A DNA stretch of 64,000 nucleotides from Candidatus Eiseniibacteriota bacterium (GTDB taxonomy: Bacteria > Eisenbacteria > RBG-16-71-46). The notes below the pieces were generated by a model. That model was given only the letters and a program-made list of their open reading frames with translations. It made no database searches and had not been told where the DNA came from. Position 1 is the stretch's first letter; each line of letters starts with the position of its first letter. The stretch is from the NCBI GenBank assembly GCA_016710095.1, contig JADJLL010000001.1:62001-126000 (forward strand). Reading direction: 5' to 3'. Made by a program: the position numbers and the translations under genes. Below are positions 18,685-28,054 of this stretch, in pieces.

Positions 18685-19444
18685 ATGCAGCGCAAGATTC
18701 GCGTACTCGTGGGCAAGCCCGGACTCGACGGACACGATCGTGGCGCCAAGGTCGTCGCGGCCGCTCTGCGCGACGCCGGCATGGAAGTGATCTACACCGG
18801 CCTGCACCAGACGCCGGGCCAGATCGTCGAAGCCGCGGTGCAGGAAGACGTCGACGTCGTCGCGCTGTCGGTGCTCTCGGGCGCGCACATGACGCTCTTC
18901 CCGGAAGTGCAGCGGCTCATGAACGACGCCGGTATCGGCGACAAGCTGCTCACCGGTGGCGGCATCATTCCCGGTGACGACGTGCAGGCGCTGCTCGACC
19001 AGGGCATCGGCCGGCTGTTCGGACCGGGCTCGTCGACCGTGGACATCGTCGCGTACATCCGCGGCTGGTACTCGGACAAGTTCGGCGCCGACGCGCTGCC
19101 GCCGCTGCCGCCGCCGCCCGCGCGCCCGGAACCGGTCGTGGGCTCGGGCGATCTTCGATGCCGTCCTTCTCGCGCGATCGCCGCGGACGACGCGCACCAT
19201 GCGCGTGCCGCGAAGGCGAAGGCGAAGCCCGCGAAGAAGGCCGTGAAGAAGGCGCCGGCGAAGAAGGCCGCGCCCGTGAAGAAGAAGCGGCCAAGAAGGC
19301 TGCCGCGAAGCCCGCCAAGAAGAAGGCGGCGAAGCCGGCGCCGAAGAAGGCGCCGCGAAGAAGGCTGCCAAGAAGGCCGCGCCGAAGAAGGTCGCGAAGA
19401 AGCCCGCCAAGAAGTCCGCGCCAAAGAAGAAGGCGCGCCGCTAA
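18685..19444 (+). CDS. B12-binding acyl-CoA mutase small subunit with Lys/Ala-rich tail
   Basis: Residues 1-140 are a complete cobalamin-binding domain: KPGLDGHDRGAKVVAAAL contains the DxHxxG cobalt-ligating motif (DGHDRG, His17), followed by SVLSGAH and LTGGGIIPGDD. It partners the large subunit at 15498. This domain alone is the usual full length. Here a proline-rich linker leads into a lysine/alanine-rich tail (AKPAKKAVKKAPAKKA) resembling histone H1-like proteins. The tail changes frame near 19290 and 19355 and ends ..KKARR at 19442-19444. The tail could instead be a separate small histone-like gene joined by another indel. Confidence 0.8.
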
Positions 19445-19462
19445 CCGCGGCGGGATGATTTC

Positions 19463-20254
19463 GTGAGCGCCTGGAACGAGCCCGAGCTTTCGTTCGCCAG
19501 CCACGAGGGACTGCCGTTCCTCGTCGAGCACTGGTATCTCGGCTCGCCCACGCGCCGCTACATGATGGTGCGGCGCTTCGCCGAAGTGCTGAACCACGCC
19601 GACCTCAAGCCCGGGCAGAAAGTGCTCGACCTCGGCTGCGGCTGGGCGTACGGCACGCACTGGGCGCACGCGCGCGGCTGCACGGTGAGTGGCATCGATC
19701 TGGGCTGGGACCAGTTGCTGTGGGCGCAGAAGGCGATGCCCGCGGGACTGAACCTCATGCAGGCGAACGCCAAGTGCCTGCCGTTCCCGGACGCGTCGTT
19801 CGATCGCGCGGTGTCGGTCGAGATGATGGAGCACGTGTTCTGTCCCGATCGCGCGCAGGTGTTCTCCGAGATCGCGCGCGTCGTGAAGAAGGGCGGACGC
19901 ATCGCCATCTCGACGCCGAATCCCGATTCGCCGATCGAGTCCGTGAAGCGCGTCGCGGTGAAGTGGCCGTGGCTGCGCCGCGCGCTGCCGTCGTCGTGCT
20001 TCCCCGAAGCCGAGGACGACGCGGGCGAGTACCACCCGTACCGCTATCACCATCCGCTCTCGCCGGCCGAACTGATCGCCGGGCTCGAGGGCGTGGGCTT
20101 CCGCGTACAGGGCACGAAGAGCTTTCTCTGGGTGCTCAAGACGCTGCCGCCGCCGCTGCTCGGGTTCGGGCGCGCGGCTGAAGCGCTCGCCGAAGCGCTG
20201 CCGCTCGTGAACCGCGCGGGCGCCACGACCCTGGTCTGGGCCGAGCGGGTCTAG
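19463..20254 (+). CDS. SAM-dependent methyltransferase (class I)
   Basis: A 263-residue enzyme with GTG start. Motif I is VLDLGCGWAYG (residues ~55-65), followed by VSGIDLG, NAKCLPFPDASFDRAVSVEMMEHV (motifs II/III) and ARVVKKGGRIAISTPNPDSP. These are the canonical features of UbiE/COQ5-like methyltransferases, here with a C-terminal extension that includes a hydrophobic stretch near the end (ESPRPLLGF region). Substrate unknown. It lies 18 nt after the mutase small-subunit tail and one stop away from the FMN reductase gene, so the three are probably co-transcribed. Confidence 0.85.
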   Translation: MSAWNEPELSFASHEGLPFLVEHWYLGSPTRRYMMVRRFAEVLNHADLKPGQKVLDLGCGWAYGTHWAHARGCTVSGIDLGWDQLLWAQKAMPAGLNLMQANAKCLPFPDASFDRAVSVEMMEHVFCPDRAQVFSEIARVVKKGGRIAISTPNPDSPIESVKRVAVKWPWLRRALPSSCFPEAEDDAGEYHPYRYHHPLSPAELIAGLEGVGFRVQGTKSFLWVLKTLPPPLLGFGRAAEALAEALPLVNRAGATTLVWAERV

Positions 20255-20255
20255 C

Positions 20256-20858
20256 GTGACGCGCGCGACGCGGCTCGTGCTCGCGCTGAACGGCAGTCCC
20301 GCCGCGGACGGCTCGGTTTCCCGCATGCTCGACGCGCTCGGCGAAGGCGTGCGCGCCGAAGGCGCGACGTTCGAGCACGTGCGCTGCATCGAGCTGCGTG
20401 TGCGCGATTGCGTCGCGTGCGGGCCCGACGCGACCACCGGCTACTGCATTTTCCACGACGACATGGACCGCGTGTACGCGCTGCTCGAACGCGCGCATGC
20501 CGTGGTCGCGGGCTCGCCGGTCTGGTTCGACACGGTGAGCAGCCCGCTCAAGCGCGTGATCGACCGCTGCAACTGCGTCACGCCGCTCGTCACATTGCCC
20601 GGCGGCACCGAGGACCTCGTGCCCAAGTGGGCGAGGACGCGGCGCGGGGTGTTCGTCGTGGCCGGAAGTGCCGAACACACCACCGAGCTGGCCGAGCGGT
20701 CCGTGCGCGGCTGGTTCAAATGGGTGGGGGCGAAGTGGGAAGAAACCCTTGCCTGGCGGCATACGGACAATGCGCGCGGCAGCGTCCCGGCCGACGTGCT
20801 GGAACGCGCGCGCGCGATCGGGCGGCGTCTCGCGACGTCGGACCCGCTCGTACCTTGA
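20256..20858 (+). CDS. NADPH-dependent FMN reductase / flavodoxin-fold protein
   Basis: A 200-residue flavodoxin-like protein with GTG start. It opens VLALNGSPAADGSVSRML, the FMN phosphate loop of the NADPH-dependent FMN reductase family, then has CVACGPDATTGYCIFHDDM, a cysteine-containing loop seen in iron-sulfur-flavoprotein-like members, and AVVAGSPVWFDTVSSPLKRVIDR for flavin-ring binding. It likely reduces flavin or a small quinone-like substrate in the cytoplasm. The start lies 2 nt after the methyltransferase stop. Confidence 0.82.
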   Translation: MTRATRLVLALNGSPAADGSVSRMLDALGEGVRAEGATFEHVRCIELRVRDCVACGPDATTGYCIFHDDMDRVYALLERAHAVVAGSPVWFDTVSSPLKRVIDRCNCVTPLVTLPGGTEDLVPKWARTRRGVFVVAGSAEHTTELAERSVRGWFKWVGAKWEETLAWRHTDNARGSVPADVLERARAIGRRLATSDPLVP

Positions 20859-20880
20859 GCAGCATCGGAGGACCCCTCGC

Positions 20881-21564
20881 ATGAAGAAGCTCTTCGCTTC
20901 GCTCGTCCTGCTCGCCTCGCTCGTCGCGATCGCCGCGACCGCGATCGCCGGGCCGATGGGCGCCACGCCGCCCGCGCCGGGCGCGCCGCGCTTCGCGCAG
21001 CTCGTCTCGCTCGAGGGCCTGCCCGCCGACAGCACCATTCGCCTCGCGTTCATGAACGGCTTCCGCGACGTGTTCGCGGACGAGCAACTGCGCTCCGAGC
21101 GCGACAACGGCGGCGGCTGGCAGCCGCAGGTCGCGGTGCCGAACCGCTTCCGCCTGCTCGAGGGCTCCGCGGCCGACGACGCATGGACGGTGCAGGTCGT
21201 GATCGGCGCGCCCGCGCCGGCCGTCGTGCAGCGCACGCAGGGCGAGAACACGAAGCGCCGCTCCGACAAGGCCCGCCGCGCCTCGCGCGGCATGATCGTG
21301 TCGGTGATCGCGCTGTCGCCCGAAGCGCGGCAGAACGGCGCGCGGCCGCTGCCGCAGACGTTCGCCTTCGCGTTCCCGGCGCCGCCGCCTCCGGCCGACG
21401 CCTCGCAGATCGTGACCTCGAGCGGCTACACGTACTCGTGGACCGCCGCGGGCCAGACCGCGGGCAAGCTCGCGCTCGAGGTGCTGCACCATTTCAGCGA
21501 GGACCTCTCGGCGCAGGAGCGTGCGGACATCACGCCCGCCGTGCGCACGGGGACCGGCCGATGA
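20881..21564 (+). CDS. Exported protein of unknown function
   Basis: A 227-residue protein with a signal peptide (MKKLFASLVLLASLVAIAAT, cleavage near AIAG). The mature domain has LPADSTIRLAFMNGFRDVFADEQL, DDAWTVQVVIGAP and a basic patch KRRSDKARRASRGM; I do not recognise a family. It is coupled to the next small lipoprotein gene through ATGA overlap at 21561. Likely periplasmic. Confidence 0.7.
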   Translation: MKKLFASLVLLASLVAIAATAIAGPMGATPPAPGAPRFAQLVSLEGLPADSTIRLAFMNGFRDVFADEQLRSERDNGGGWQPQVAVPNRFRLLEGSAADDAWTVQVVIGAPAPAVVQRTQGENTKRRSDKARRASRGMIVSVIALSPEARQNGARPLPQTFAFAFPAPPPPADASQIVTSSGYTYSWTAAGQTAGKLALEVLHHFSEDLSAQERADITPAVRTGTGR

Positions 21565-21788
21565 AGCGCGCCGCGGCGATGGCCGTGTTGGCGTTGGCCG
21601 CGCTCGCCGCGCTCGGCGGTTGCGGCAAGCCCGCCGCCGACGAGCCCGCGTCCACGCTGACCGAGGCCCAGCGCGACAGCGTGCTGGGTGAAAGCGCCCT
21701 GCCGGGAGCCGGTACCGTCGGCCGGGCGCGAGAGGCCGCCGCGGGTGAGGCCACTCCGCGCGTTTCGGTGGACTCGCTGACGCACTGA
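21561..21788 (+). CDS. Small lipoprotein
   Basis: A 75-residue protein. A signal peptide ends in the lipobox LAALGGC (Cys21), leaving a short polar mature part with an acidic/threonine-rich helix (TLTEAQRDSVLG). The ATG overlaps the upstream stop. Function unknown; it probably acts with the exported protein encoded just before it. Confidence 0.65.
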   Translation: MKRAAAMAVLALAALAALGGCGKPAADEPASTLTEAQRDSVLGESALPGAGTVGRAREAAAGEATPRVSVDSLTH

Positions 21789-21894
21789 GGCGCGGCGGGC
21801 ATTTTTTTCTTCCGTGCGGTGTTGGGAGTTGGTTAGCATTTTCCGCCGACTCTCCATGGGCAGACCCCCAGCCCGACATCCCACGAGGAATCCC

Positions 21895-22803
21895 ATGCGC
21901 CGCCTGTTCTCCACGCTCCTGAGCGCCGGCGCGCTCGCCGTCTCGGCCGCGGCACCGGCCTTCGCCGCCATCGGCGCGCCGACCAGCTGGTTCGCGCCGC
22001 CGGCCAACGTCTACGAAGTGCTCGCGCATCCCGACGGCACGATCTGGGCCGGCTGCTGGCCCGGCGTCTACCGCTACTCGCGCACCGGCACGAACCTCGG
22101 CGAGGTCGCGAACTTCGTCTGCCTGTCCATGGCGACCTGCCCGAACGGCGACGTCGTGGCGCTCGACTACGTGAACCGCACGGTCAACCGTTTCACGTCC
22201 TCGGGCACGTTCGTGCGCAGCTTCGCGCTCACGAACGTCGGCGGTGACGGCGATGCCACGCTCGTGACCGACGACTCGAACAACGTGTACGTGCTCTTCA
22301 AGTACAACGGCCCGAACTACGTGCTGCCGTGGATCCGCAAGTACGACGAGTTCGGCACGCAGCTCGCGGAGACGGGCCCGATCGACGTGGCGCACGGCTT
22401 CACGCGCATCGGGAACACGCTCTACGTGGCCGAGCTGTACACGAAGAAGATCCTGAAGTTCGACCTGAACCTGCAGCCGCAGGGCTTCGTCACGGTGCCC
22501 GAGCCGAGCCAGTACTCGTACACGCTCGAGGCCGATCGCGACGGCAACCTGCTGCTCGCCGACTACTACACGCACGAGCTGCGCCGCATGACGACGACCG
22601 GCACGGTGCTCGAGACGGTGATCAACGAGTACCCCGGCTGGCCGGGCTACTACTCCTACTGGACGCCCGCCGGCACGTCGCAGGCCGCGGACGGGCTGTA
22701 CGTCGTCGCGGACCCCATGCACGGCTACGTGCTGCTCTTCGGCGCGCAGGTCGTCCCGGCCCGGACCACGACGTTCGGCGCGATCAAGGCGGGAACGCGC
22801 TGA
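21895..22803 (+). CDS. Secreted NHL/SMP-30-type beta-propeller-like protein
   Basis: A 302-residue exported protein. The signal peptide (MRRLFSTLLSAGALAVSAAA) is followed by repeats of about 45 residues, each with a hydrophobic strand, a DG/NG turn and an aromatic-rich strand: YEVLAHPDGTIWAGCWPGVYRYS, VTDDSNNVYVLFKYN, LEADRDGNLLLADYYTHELRRM. This is the pattern of NHL or gluconolactonase-type propellers. Function unknown. The ATG at 21895 is preferred over 21814 because it starts the signal peptide. A textbook terminator follows. Confidence 0.75.
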   Translation: MRRLFSTLLSAGALAVSAAAPAFAAIGAPTSWFAPPANVYEVLAHPDGTIWAGCWPGVYRYSRTGTNLGEVANFVCLSMATCPNGDVVALDYVNRTVNRFTSSGTFVRSFALTNVGGDGDATLVTDDSNNVYVLFKYNGPNYVLPWIRKYDEFGTQLAETGPIDVAHGFTRIGNTLYVAELYTKKILKFDLNLQPQGFVTVPEPSQYSYTLEADRDGNLLLADYYTHELRRMTTTGTVLETVINEYPGWPGYYSYWTPAGTSQAADGLYVVADPMHGYVLLFGAQVVPARTTTFGAIKAGTR

Positions 22804-22830
22804 TTCGCCGCGAAAAACCCGCAGAACGCT

Positions 22831-22866
22831 TCGAGGGGCGCCCGAAACGGCGCCCCTCGATTGTTT
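22831..22866 (+). terminator. Rho-independent terminator
   Basis: TCGAGGGGCGCC and GGCGCCCCTCGA form a perfect 12-bp stem with loop CGAAAC, followed by TTGTTT. It lies 28 nt after the propeller gene stop. Confidence 0.85.
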
Positions 22867-22985
22867 CACCGGGTTTCAGGTAGTTTCCCGGTCGCTCAAC
22901 TCACCCGTCCGGCCCGCCGACACCACCGGCGGACCTTTCAGGCGCACGGCGCCTCTTCCATACCCCCGATCCGGAGCCACACTGC

Positions 22986-24128
22986 ATGCTGATGCTGACC
23001 GAACAGCACCACCAGGTGCGTGAAATGGTGCGCCGCTTCGCCGAGGACGTCGTCGCTCCGCGCGCGCGCGAGCTGGACGAGACCGAGACGTTCCCGCACG
23101 ACGCGGTGAAGCAGATGGCGGAGCTGGGCCTGCTCGGGCTCCCGTATCCGGAAGAGTACGGCGGCGCCGGCATGGACACGCTCTCGTACGCGATCGCGGT
23201 CGAGGAAGTCGCGCGCGTCTGCGCCTCCACCGCCATCACGCTCGCCGCGCACGTCTCGCTCGGCTGCGGTCCGGTCGCGGGCGTCGGCACGCACGAGCAG
23301 AAGCTGCGGTTCCTCAAGCCCATGGCGAGCGGCGAAGTCCTCGGTGCGTTCGGTCTCACCGAGCCCAACGCCGGCTCCGACGCGGCCGGTACGCAGACGA
23401 AGGCCGTGAAGGCCGACGGCGGCTGGCGCGTGAACGGCTCGAAGATCTACATCACCAACGCGAGCTACTCGAAGTACATCACGCTCACCGCGGTCACGGA
23501 TCCCACCAAGGGCGCGAACGGCATCTCGGCCTTCATCATGGACACCGCGACGCCGGGCTTCCGCGTGGGCAAGAAGGAAAAGAAGATGGGCCTGCGCGGC
23601 TCGGACACCGTCGAAGTCGTGTTCGAGGACTGCCTCATTCCCGACGACCACATGCTCGGCGAGCAGACGGGCGGCTTCAAGGCGTTCATGAAGACGCTGC
23701 AGGGCGGCCGCATCTCGATCGGCGCGCTCGCGCTCGGCTGCGCGCAGGGCGCGTACGAGCACGCCGTGTCGTACGCCAAGGTGCGCCACCAGTTCGGCCA
23801 GCCGATCGCGAACTTCCAGGCCGTGCAGTTCATGCTCGCGGACATGGCGATGAAGATCGAAGCCGCGCGCCATCTCGTGTATCACGCGGCGCAGCTGAAG
23901 GACGCGGGCAAGAGCTTCGTGAAGGAAGCGTCCATGGCCAAGCTGTTCGCGAGCGAGATCGGCAACTGGGTCACGGACAAGTCCATCCAGATCCACGGCG
24001 GCATGGGCTACTGCCGCGACCTGCCCGTCGAGCGCATGCACCGTGACGTGAAGCTGATGGAGATCGGCGAGGGCACCAGCGAGATCCAGCGCATGGTGAT
24101 CGCGCGCGAAATCCTCAGCGGTCGCTGA
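22986..24128 (+). CDS. Acyl-CoA dehydrogenase
   Basis: A 380-residue FAD-dependent acyl-CoA dehydrogenase that introduces the alpha-beta double bond in an acyl-CoA and passes electrons to ETF. Signatures are LGLPYPEEYGGAGMD, GAFGLTEPNAGSDA (FAD binding), FGQPIANFQAVQFMLADM, QIHGGMGYCRDLPVERM and the catalytic glutamate E362 in GEGTSEIQ. The length and spacing match short- and medium-chain or branched-chain enzymes; the exact substrate is not evident. The FIST gene follows 4 nt after the stop. Confidence 0.92.
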   Translation: MLMLTEQHHQVREMVRRFAEDVVAPRARELDETETFPHDAVKQMAELGLLGLPYPEEYGGAGMDTLSYAIAVEEVARVCASTAITLAAHVSLGCGPVAGVGTHEQKLRFLKPMASGEVLGAFGLTEPNAGSDAAGTQTKAVKADGGWRVNGSKIYITNASYSKYITLTAVTDPTKGANGISAFIMDTATPGFRVGKKEKKMGLRGSDTVEVVFEDCLIPDDHMLGEQTGGFKAFMKTLQGGRISIGALALGCAQGAYEHAVSYAKVRHQFGQPIANFQAVQFMLADMAMKIEAARHLVYHAAQLKDAGKSFVKEASMAKLFASEIGNWVTDKSIQIHGGMGYCRDLPVERMHRDVKLMEIGEGTSEIQRMVIAREILSGR

Positions 24129-24132
24129 TCGC

Positions 24133-25338
24133 ATGAGCCCCGGGACGGCGGCGAAGATGCAGTGGGCGTGCGCCGTCTCGGATCACGCCGACGCCGCCCA
24201 AGCCGCGGCCGAAGTGGCGGAGGTGATCCGCCAGCAGCTCGGCCCCGTGCCGGTGGACCTGTGCCTCGCGTTCTTCACCGTGTCGCACGTGGCGCAGGCC
24301 GAGGCGATCGCCGTCGAGCTCAGGCGCGCGCTGACGCCCGCGACGCTCGCCGGTGTGAGCGCGCGCGGCGTCGTCGCGCGCGAACGCGAGATCGAGCAGG
24401 GCGTCGCGCTGTCCGTGATCGCGGGACGGCTGCCCGGAGTCGGTGTGCAGCCGTTCGTGATGCTGCACGACGTGTGGCGCGAGCCGATGGACGACACCGC
24501 GGCGTTCGACCTCGCGGCGCCCGGCGCGCGCGGCGCCGAGCTCGTGCTCATGTGCGGCGATCCGTTCTCGCTCGACGCCGAGCGCATCCTCGGCGCGTTC
24601 CATCGTCATGCGCCCGGCGTGCGCGTCGTCGGCGGCATGGCGAGCGCCGGCATGCGGCCACGCTCCAACGTCGTGTTCCTCAACGAGTGGATCTCCGCCG
24701 AGGGCGGCTTCGCGATCGCGCTGCACGGCGCGATCCGCGCCGACGTCGTCGTGTCGCAGGGCTGCTCGCCGATCGGGCCGCCGCTCGACGTCACGCACGT
24801 CGAGGGCAACGTGATCCTCACGCTCGACGGCCAGCCGGCGCTCGAGCGCGCCGAAGGCGTGCTGCGCGCGGTGCCGGAAGACCAGCGGCACCGGCTCGAC
24901 CAGGGACTGTTCGTCGGCCGTGCCGCGCGCGGCGACGCGAGCGGGCCCGGTGACTGGCTCATTCGCAACCTGCTCGGCGCCGACCGCGAGCGCGGCGCGA
25001 TCGCCGTCGCCGATCACATCCGGCTGCGCGAGAAGATCCGCCTGCACGTGCGCGACGCGAAGGCCGCGACGGAAGACCTCGAAATGCTGCTCGCGCCGCA
25101 GGAGTTCGACTCCGCGGCGAGCGCGGCGCTGCTGTTCGCGTGCAACGGCCGCGGCTCGAACCTGTTCGGCGCGCCGCATCACGACATCGAACGGCTGCAG
25201 CAGGCGCTGCGCCGTCCCGGCGGCGCGAGCGTGCCCGCGAGCGGCATGTTCTGCGCGGGCGAGATCGGTCCGGTCGGCGAGCGCAATTTCATGCACGGGC
25301 ACACGGCGAGCATCGCGATACTTCGTCCGCGCACCTGA
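24133..25338 (+). CDS. FIST-domain sensory protein
   Basis: A 401-residue protein covering both FIST N and FIST C domains, predicted ligand-binding sensor modules. The N domain runs through VDLCLAFFTVSHV, GVSARGVVAREREIEQGVALSVI and RVVGGMASAGMRP; the C domain includes GDWLIRNLLGAD and LFACNGRGSNLFGAPHHDIE with the final GEIGPV. FIST proteins are known beside signalling genes, and a hybrid histidine kinase follows here at 25508. The start is 4 nt after the acyl-CoA dehydrogenase stop. Ligand unknown. Confidence 0.85.
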   Translation: MSPGTAAKMQWACAVSDHADAAQAAAEVAEVIRQQLGPVPVDLCLAFFTVSHVAQAEAIAVELRRALTPATLAGVSARGVVAREREIEQGVALSVIAGRLPGVGVQPFVMLHDVWREPMDDTAAFDLAAPGARGAELVLMCGDPFSLDAERILGAFHRHAPGVRVVGGMASAGMRPRSNVVFLNEWISAEGGFAIALHGAIRADVVVSQGCSPIGPPLDVTHVEGNVILTLDGQPALERAEGVLRAVPEDQRHRLDQGLFVGRAARGDASGPGDWLIRNLLGADRERGAIAVADHIRLREKIRLHVRDAKAATEDLEMLLAPQEFDSAASAALLFACNGRGSNLFGAPHHDIERLQQALRRPGGASVPASGMFCAGEIGPVGERNFMHGHTASIAILRPRT

Positions 25339-25424
25339 CGAAGATCCCGCGCGTCCGGCGCCGAGCGCGGTCGCGCCTCGCCGAACACTCCGTGGCGCAC
25401 GAATGAAATAGTCGCGAGCGGGTC

Positions 25425-25453
25425 TTGGGATGACGCAGCCGTATGGGTATGCT
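25425..25453 (+). promoter_or_regulatory. Possible promoter for the hybrid histidine kinase
   Basis: TTGGGA, a 17-nt spacer and TATGCT, 55 nt before the ATG at 25508. It supports the shorter start for the kinase rather than the in-frame start at 25430. Confidence 0.5.
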
Positions 25454-25507
25454 GCGGCCCCCCGATCGTTCCGCAGCTCGCGCCTCTTCCCCCGGGATCG
25501 CCCCTGC

Positions 25508-27961
25508 ATGAGCGCAGTGCCACACGCGTCGTCCACGGATGTGACCGCGTCCCCGAGACACACGGCGGCCTGGGAGCCGGTGGTCTGGGGGCTCGCCTAC
25601 CTGCTCACGGGCACGGTGGTCTATCGCCTGCAGGGCGACATCGGTCCGACGCTCTGGTATCCGCCGATCGCGATCGGTGTCGCCGCGCTGCTGACGTTCG
25701 GCTGGCGCGCGCTCCCGATCGTGTTCGTGTGCGACTTCGTCGTGACGTTCCCGATCACGCCGGTGCCGGTCACGGCGCCCGTGCTTTCGGCCATGGGTAC
25801 TTCGCTCGAGTGCGCGGTGGCGTACGCGCTGCTCAGTCGCGCGGGCGTGAACCAGGCGATGCGCCGCGCCCGCGACGTGCCTCTCGCGCTGCTGCTCGCC
25901 GGCTGTCTCGCGCCGGCCGTGGGTGCCTCGGCCGGGCTCTTCACGGCGCTCGGCACCGGAGTGCCGCTGCGGCAGAGCGATCCGCTCTGGTTCTGGCTCA
26001 CGTGGTGGCTCTGCGACACGACCAGCGTGATCGTGCTGCTGCCCGCACTGCTGCTTTGGCTCGCGCCTTCCGAACAGCGCACCGAGAAGCTCGCGCCGGG
26101 CCACGGCGTCGAGCGCGTCGTGCTCGTGCTCGCCGTCGTGCTGCTCGGCGTCGCGGGTTTCGCCGCGCCGTCGCTGGGCGAGCTGCGCCTGCGGTTGCCG
26201 TGGCTCGGCATCGGCGTGTCGCTCGTCATGTGGGCCGCGGCGCGCTTCAGCCGGCGCACGACGGCGACGACGGTCGCGTTCCTCGCGGGGATCGCGATCG
26301 CGGTCGTGCGCGGGGAGTTCCTCGCCGAGTCGCTGCCGCCGGAGCAGATCGTCGCGATGCTGCACACGGTGCAGCTCGACGTCGCGCTTCTCTCGATGGG
26401 CGGGCTCGCGCTCAACAGCCTCATTTCGAGCGAGCGCCGCTCACGCAGCGCGCTCGAATCCGCGGGGCGCGAGCTGCGCGTCAGTTCGAGCCGCCGCATC
26501 CTCGCGGCGCGCGCGGCGCGCATCGCCACGTTCGAGATGGATCCCGAGCACGGCACGACGTGGTCGGACGAGCTGTACGAGCTGCTCGGCTACGCGCCGC
26601 AGAGCTTCGTGCCCTCCGTGAAGCCGCGCCCGTACGTGTTCGATCCCGAGGTCGACGAAGTGCTCGACCGGCGCTGGACCGAGCACCTCGCGAGCGGCGC
26701 GCGCATGGAGTTCGAAGTCGCGTTCAAGGCCGCCGACGGCCGGCGCGTGTGGTGCGAGATCCGCGCGGAGTCCATGGAGCGCGACGGCCGGCGGCTGTTC
26801 GCCGGCACCGTGGCGGACATCACGGAGCGCCGCACGCTCGAGCAGCAGTTCCTGCAGTCGCAGAAGATGGAGGTGGTCGGCCGGCTCGCGGGCGGCGTCG
26901 CGCACGACTTCAACAACGTGCTCACCGCCATCCTCGGCTTCACCGAGCTCGCGACCATGCACGTGAGCGAGGGCTCGCCCGCGCGCGCGAACCTCGCGCA
27001 GATCCGCGCGGCCGCGTTGCGCGCGGCGTCGCTCACGCAGCGGCTCCTCGCGTTCAGCCGCATGCAGCCGCAGGAGCCGAAGCCCGTCGAAGTGGACGCG
27101 CTCGTGCGCCGTCTCGAACCCATGCTGCAGCGCCTGCTCGGCGAACTCGTGCTCATGCGCACCGCGCTCGCGGCACGCGGCGCGTGCGTCGTGGTCGATC
27201 CCACGCAGCTCGAGCAGGTGCTCATGAACCTCGTCGTGAACGCGCGCGACGCGATGCCGCTCGGCGGGCGGCTCGAGATCGCGACGTTCGTGGCGCCGCG
27301 CGCCGACGGCGCCGGCGAGGTCGTGCGCATCCGCGTGAGCGACACGGGCTCCGGCATCGAGGCCGAGACGCGCGATCGCATCTTCGAGCCGTTCTTCACG
27401 ACCAAGGCGCCGGGGCAGGGCACGGGGCTCGGGCTTTCGACCGTGCTCGGCATCGTGCGCCAGGCCGGCGGCGTCATCGCGGTCGAGAGCACGCCCGGGC
27501 TCGGCTCGGCGTTCTCGGTGGACCTGCCGCTGCAGGGCATGCCGGCCGCCGCGACCGCGGACGACGTCGTCGTGGGCGGCCCCGGTGGACACGAGACCGT
27601 GCTGCTCGTCGAGGACGACGCGCTCGTGCGCGACTACGTGCTCACGTGTCTCGAGCAGTCCGGCTATCGCGTCGCGAGCGCCGAGAGCGGCGCGCAGGCG
27701 CTCGAGCATCTCGCCACCGCGCCGCTGCCGGCGCTGCTGCTCACCGACGTCACGATGCCGGGCATCAGCGGCGTCGAGCTCGCGCGCCGCGTGCGGCTCT
27801 CGCATCCGGCTGTGCCCGTGCTGTTCATGACCGGGTACATGCGGAGCTTCGAGCCGGACGGGGAAGCGGCCGAGTTCTCGGGGCAGGCGCTCGCCAAGCC
27901 CTTCACGCGCGGGGACCTGCTGCAGCGGGTCCGGGCCGCCCTGGACTCCGGCAGGGGCTGA
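25508..27961 (+). CDS. MASE1-PAS hybrid sensor histidine kinase
   Basis: An 817-residue membrane sensor. The N-terminal ~300 residues form a MASE1-like integral membrane domain with about eight helices. A PAS domain (about 345-445) follows, then HisKA with the phospho-accepting H466 in GGVAHDFNN, HATPase with NLVVNARDAMP, DTGSG and GTGLGLSTV, and a C-terminal receiver with D747 in LLTDVTMPG and a LAKPF motif. Signal transfer may end at an external phosphotransfer protein or regulator not seen here. Start chosen at 25508 because of the promoter at 25425. It likely works with the FIST protein upstream. Confidence 0.88.
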   Translation: MSAVPHASSTDVTASPRHTAAWEPVVWGLAYLLTGTVVYRLQGDIGPTLWYPPIAIGVAALLTFGWRALPIVFVCDFVVTFPITPVPVTAPVLSAMGTSLECAVAYALLSRAGVNQAMRRARDVPLALLLAGCLAPAVGASAGLFTALGTGVPLRQSDPLWFWLTWWLCDTTSVIVLLPALLLWLAPSEQRTEKLAPGHGVERVVLVLAVVLLGVAGFAAPSLGELRLRLPWLGIGVSLVMWAAARFSRRTTATTVAFLAGIAIAVVRGEFLAESLPPEQIVAMLHTVQLDVALLSMGGLALNSLISSERRSRSALESAGRELRVSSSRRILAARAARIATFEMDPEHGTTWSDELYELLGYAPQSFVPSVKPRPYVFDPEVDEVLDRRWTEHLASGARMEFEVAFKAADGRRVWCEIRAESMERDGRRLFAGTVADITERRTLEQQFLQSQKMEVVGRLAGGVAHDFNNVLTAILGFTELATMHVSEGSPARANLAQIRAAALRAASLTQRLLAFSRMQPQEPKPVEVDALVRRLEPMLQRLLGELVLMRTALAARGACVVVDPTQLEQVLMNLVVNARDAMPLGGRLEIATFVAPRADGAGEVVRIRVSDTGSGIEAETRDRIFEPFFTTKAPGQGTGLGLSTVLGIVRQAGGVIAVESTPGLGSAFSVDLPLQGMPAAATADDVVVGGPGGHETVLLVEDDALVRDYVLTCLEQSGYRVASAESGAQALEHLATAPLPALLLTDVTMPGISGVELARRVRLSHPAVPVLFMTGYMRSFEPDGEAAEFSGQALAKPFTRGDLLQRVRAALDSGRG

Positions 27962-28054
27962 AAAAGCCCCGGATTCGCCCTGTCGAGAGGGCAAATCCCG
28001 GCCGATAACGCGGGTGCCCCGTCGCCATTCCGGCGATGGACCCGGAGAGACCGA

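Noticed and set aside
25430..25507. Earlier start (25430) for the hybrid kinase
   Set aside because: Overlaps the likely promoter; the ATG at 25508 leads directly to the membrane domain.
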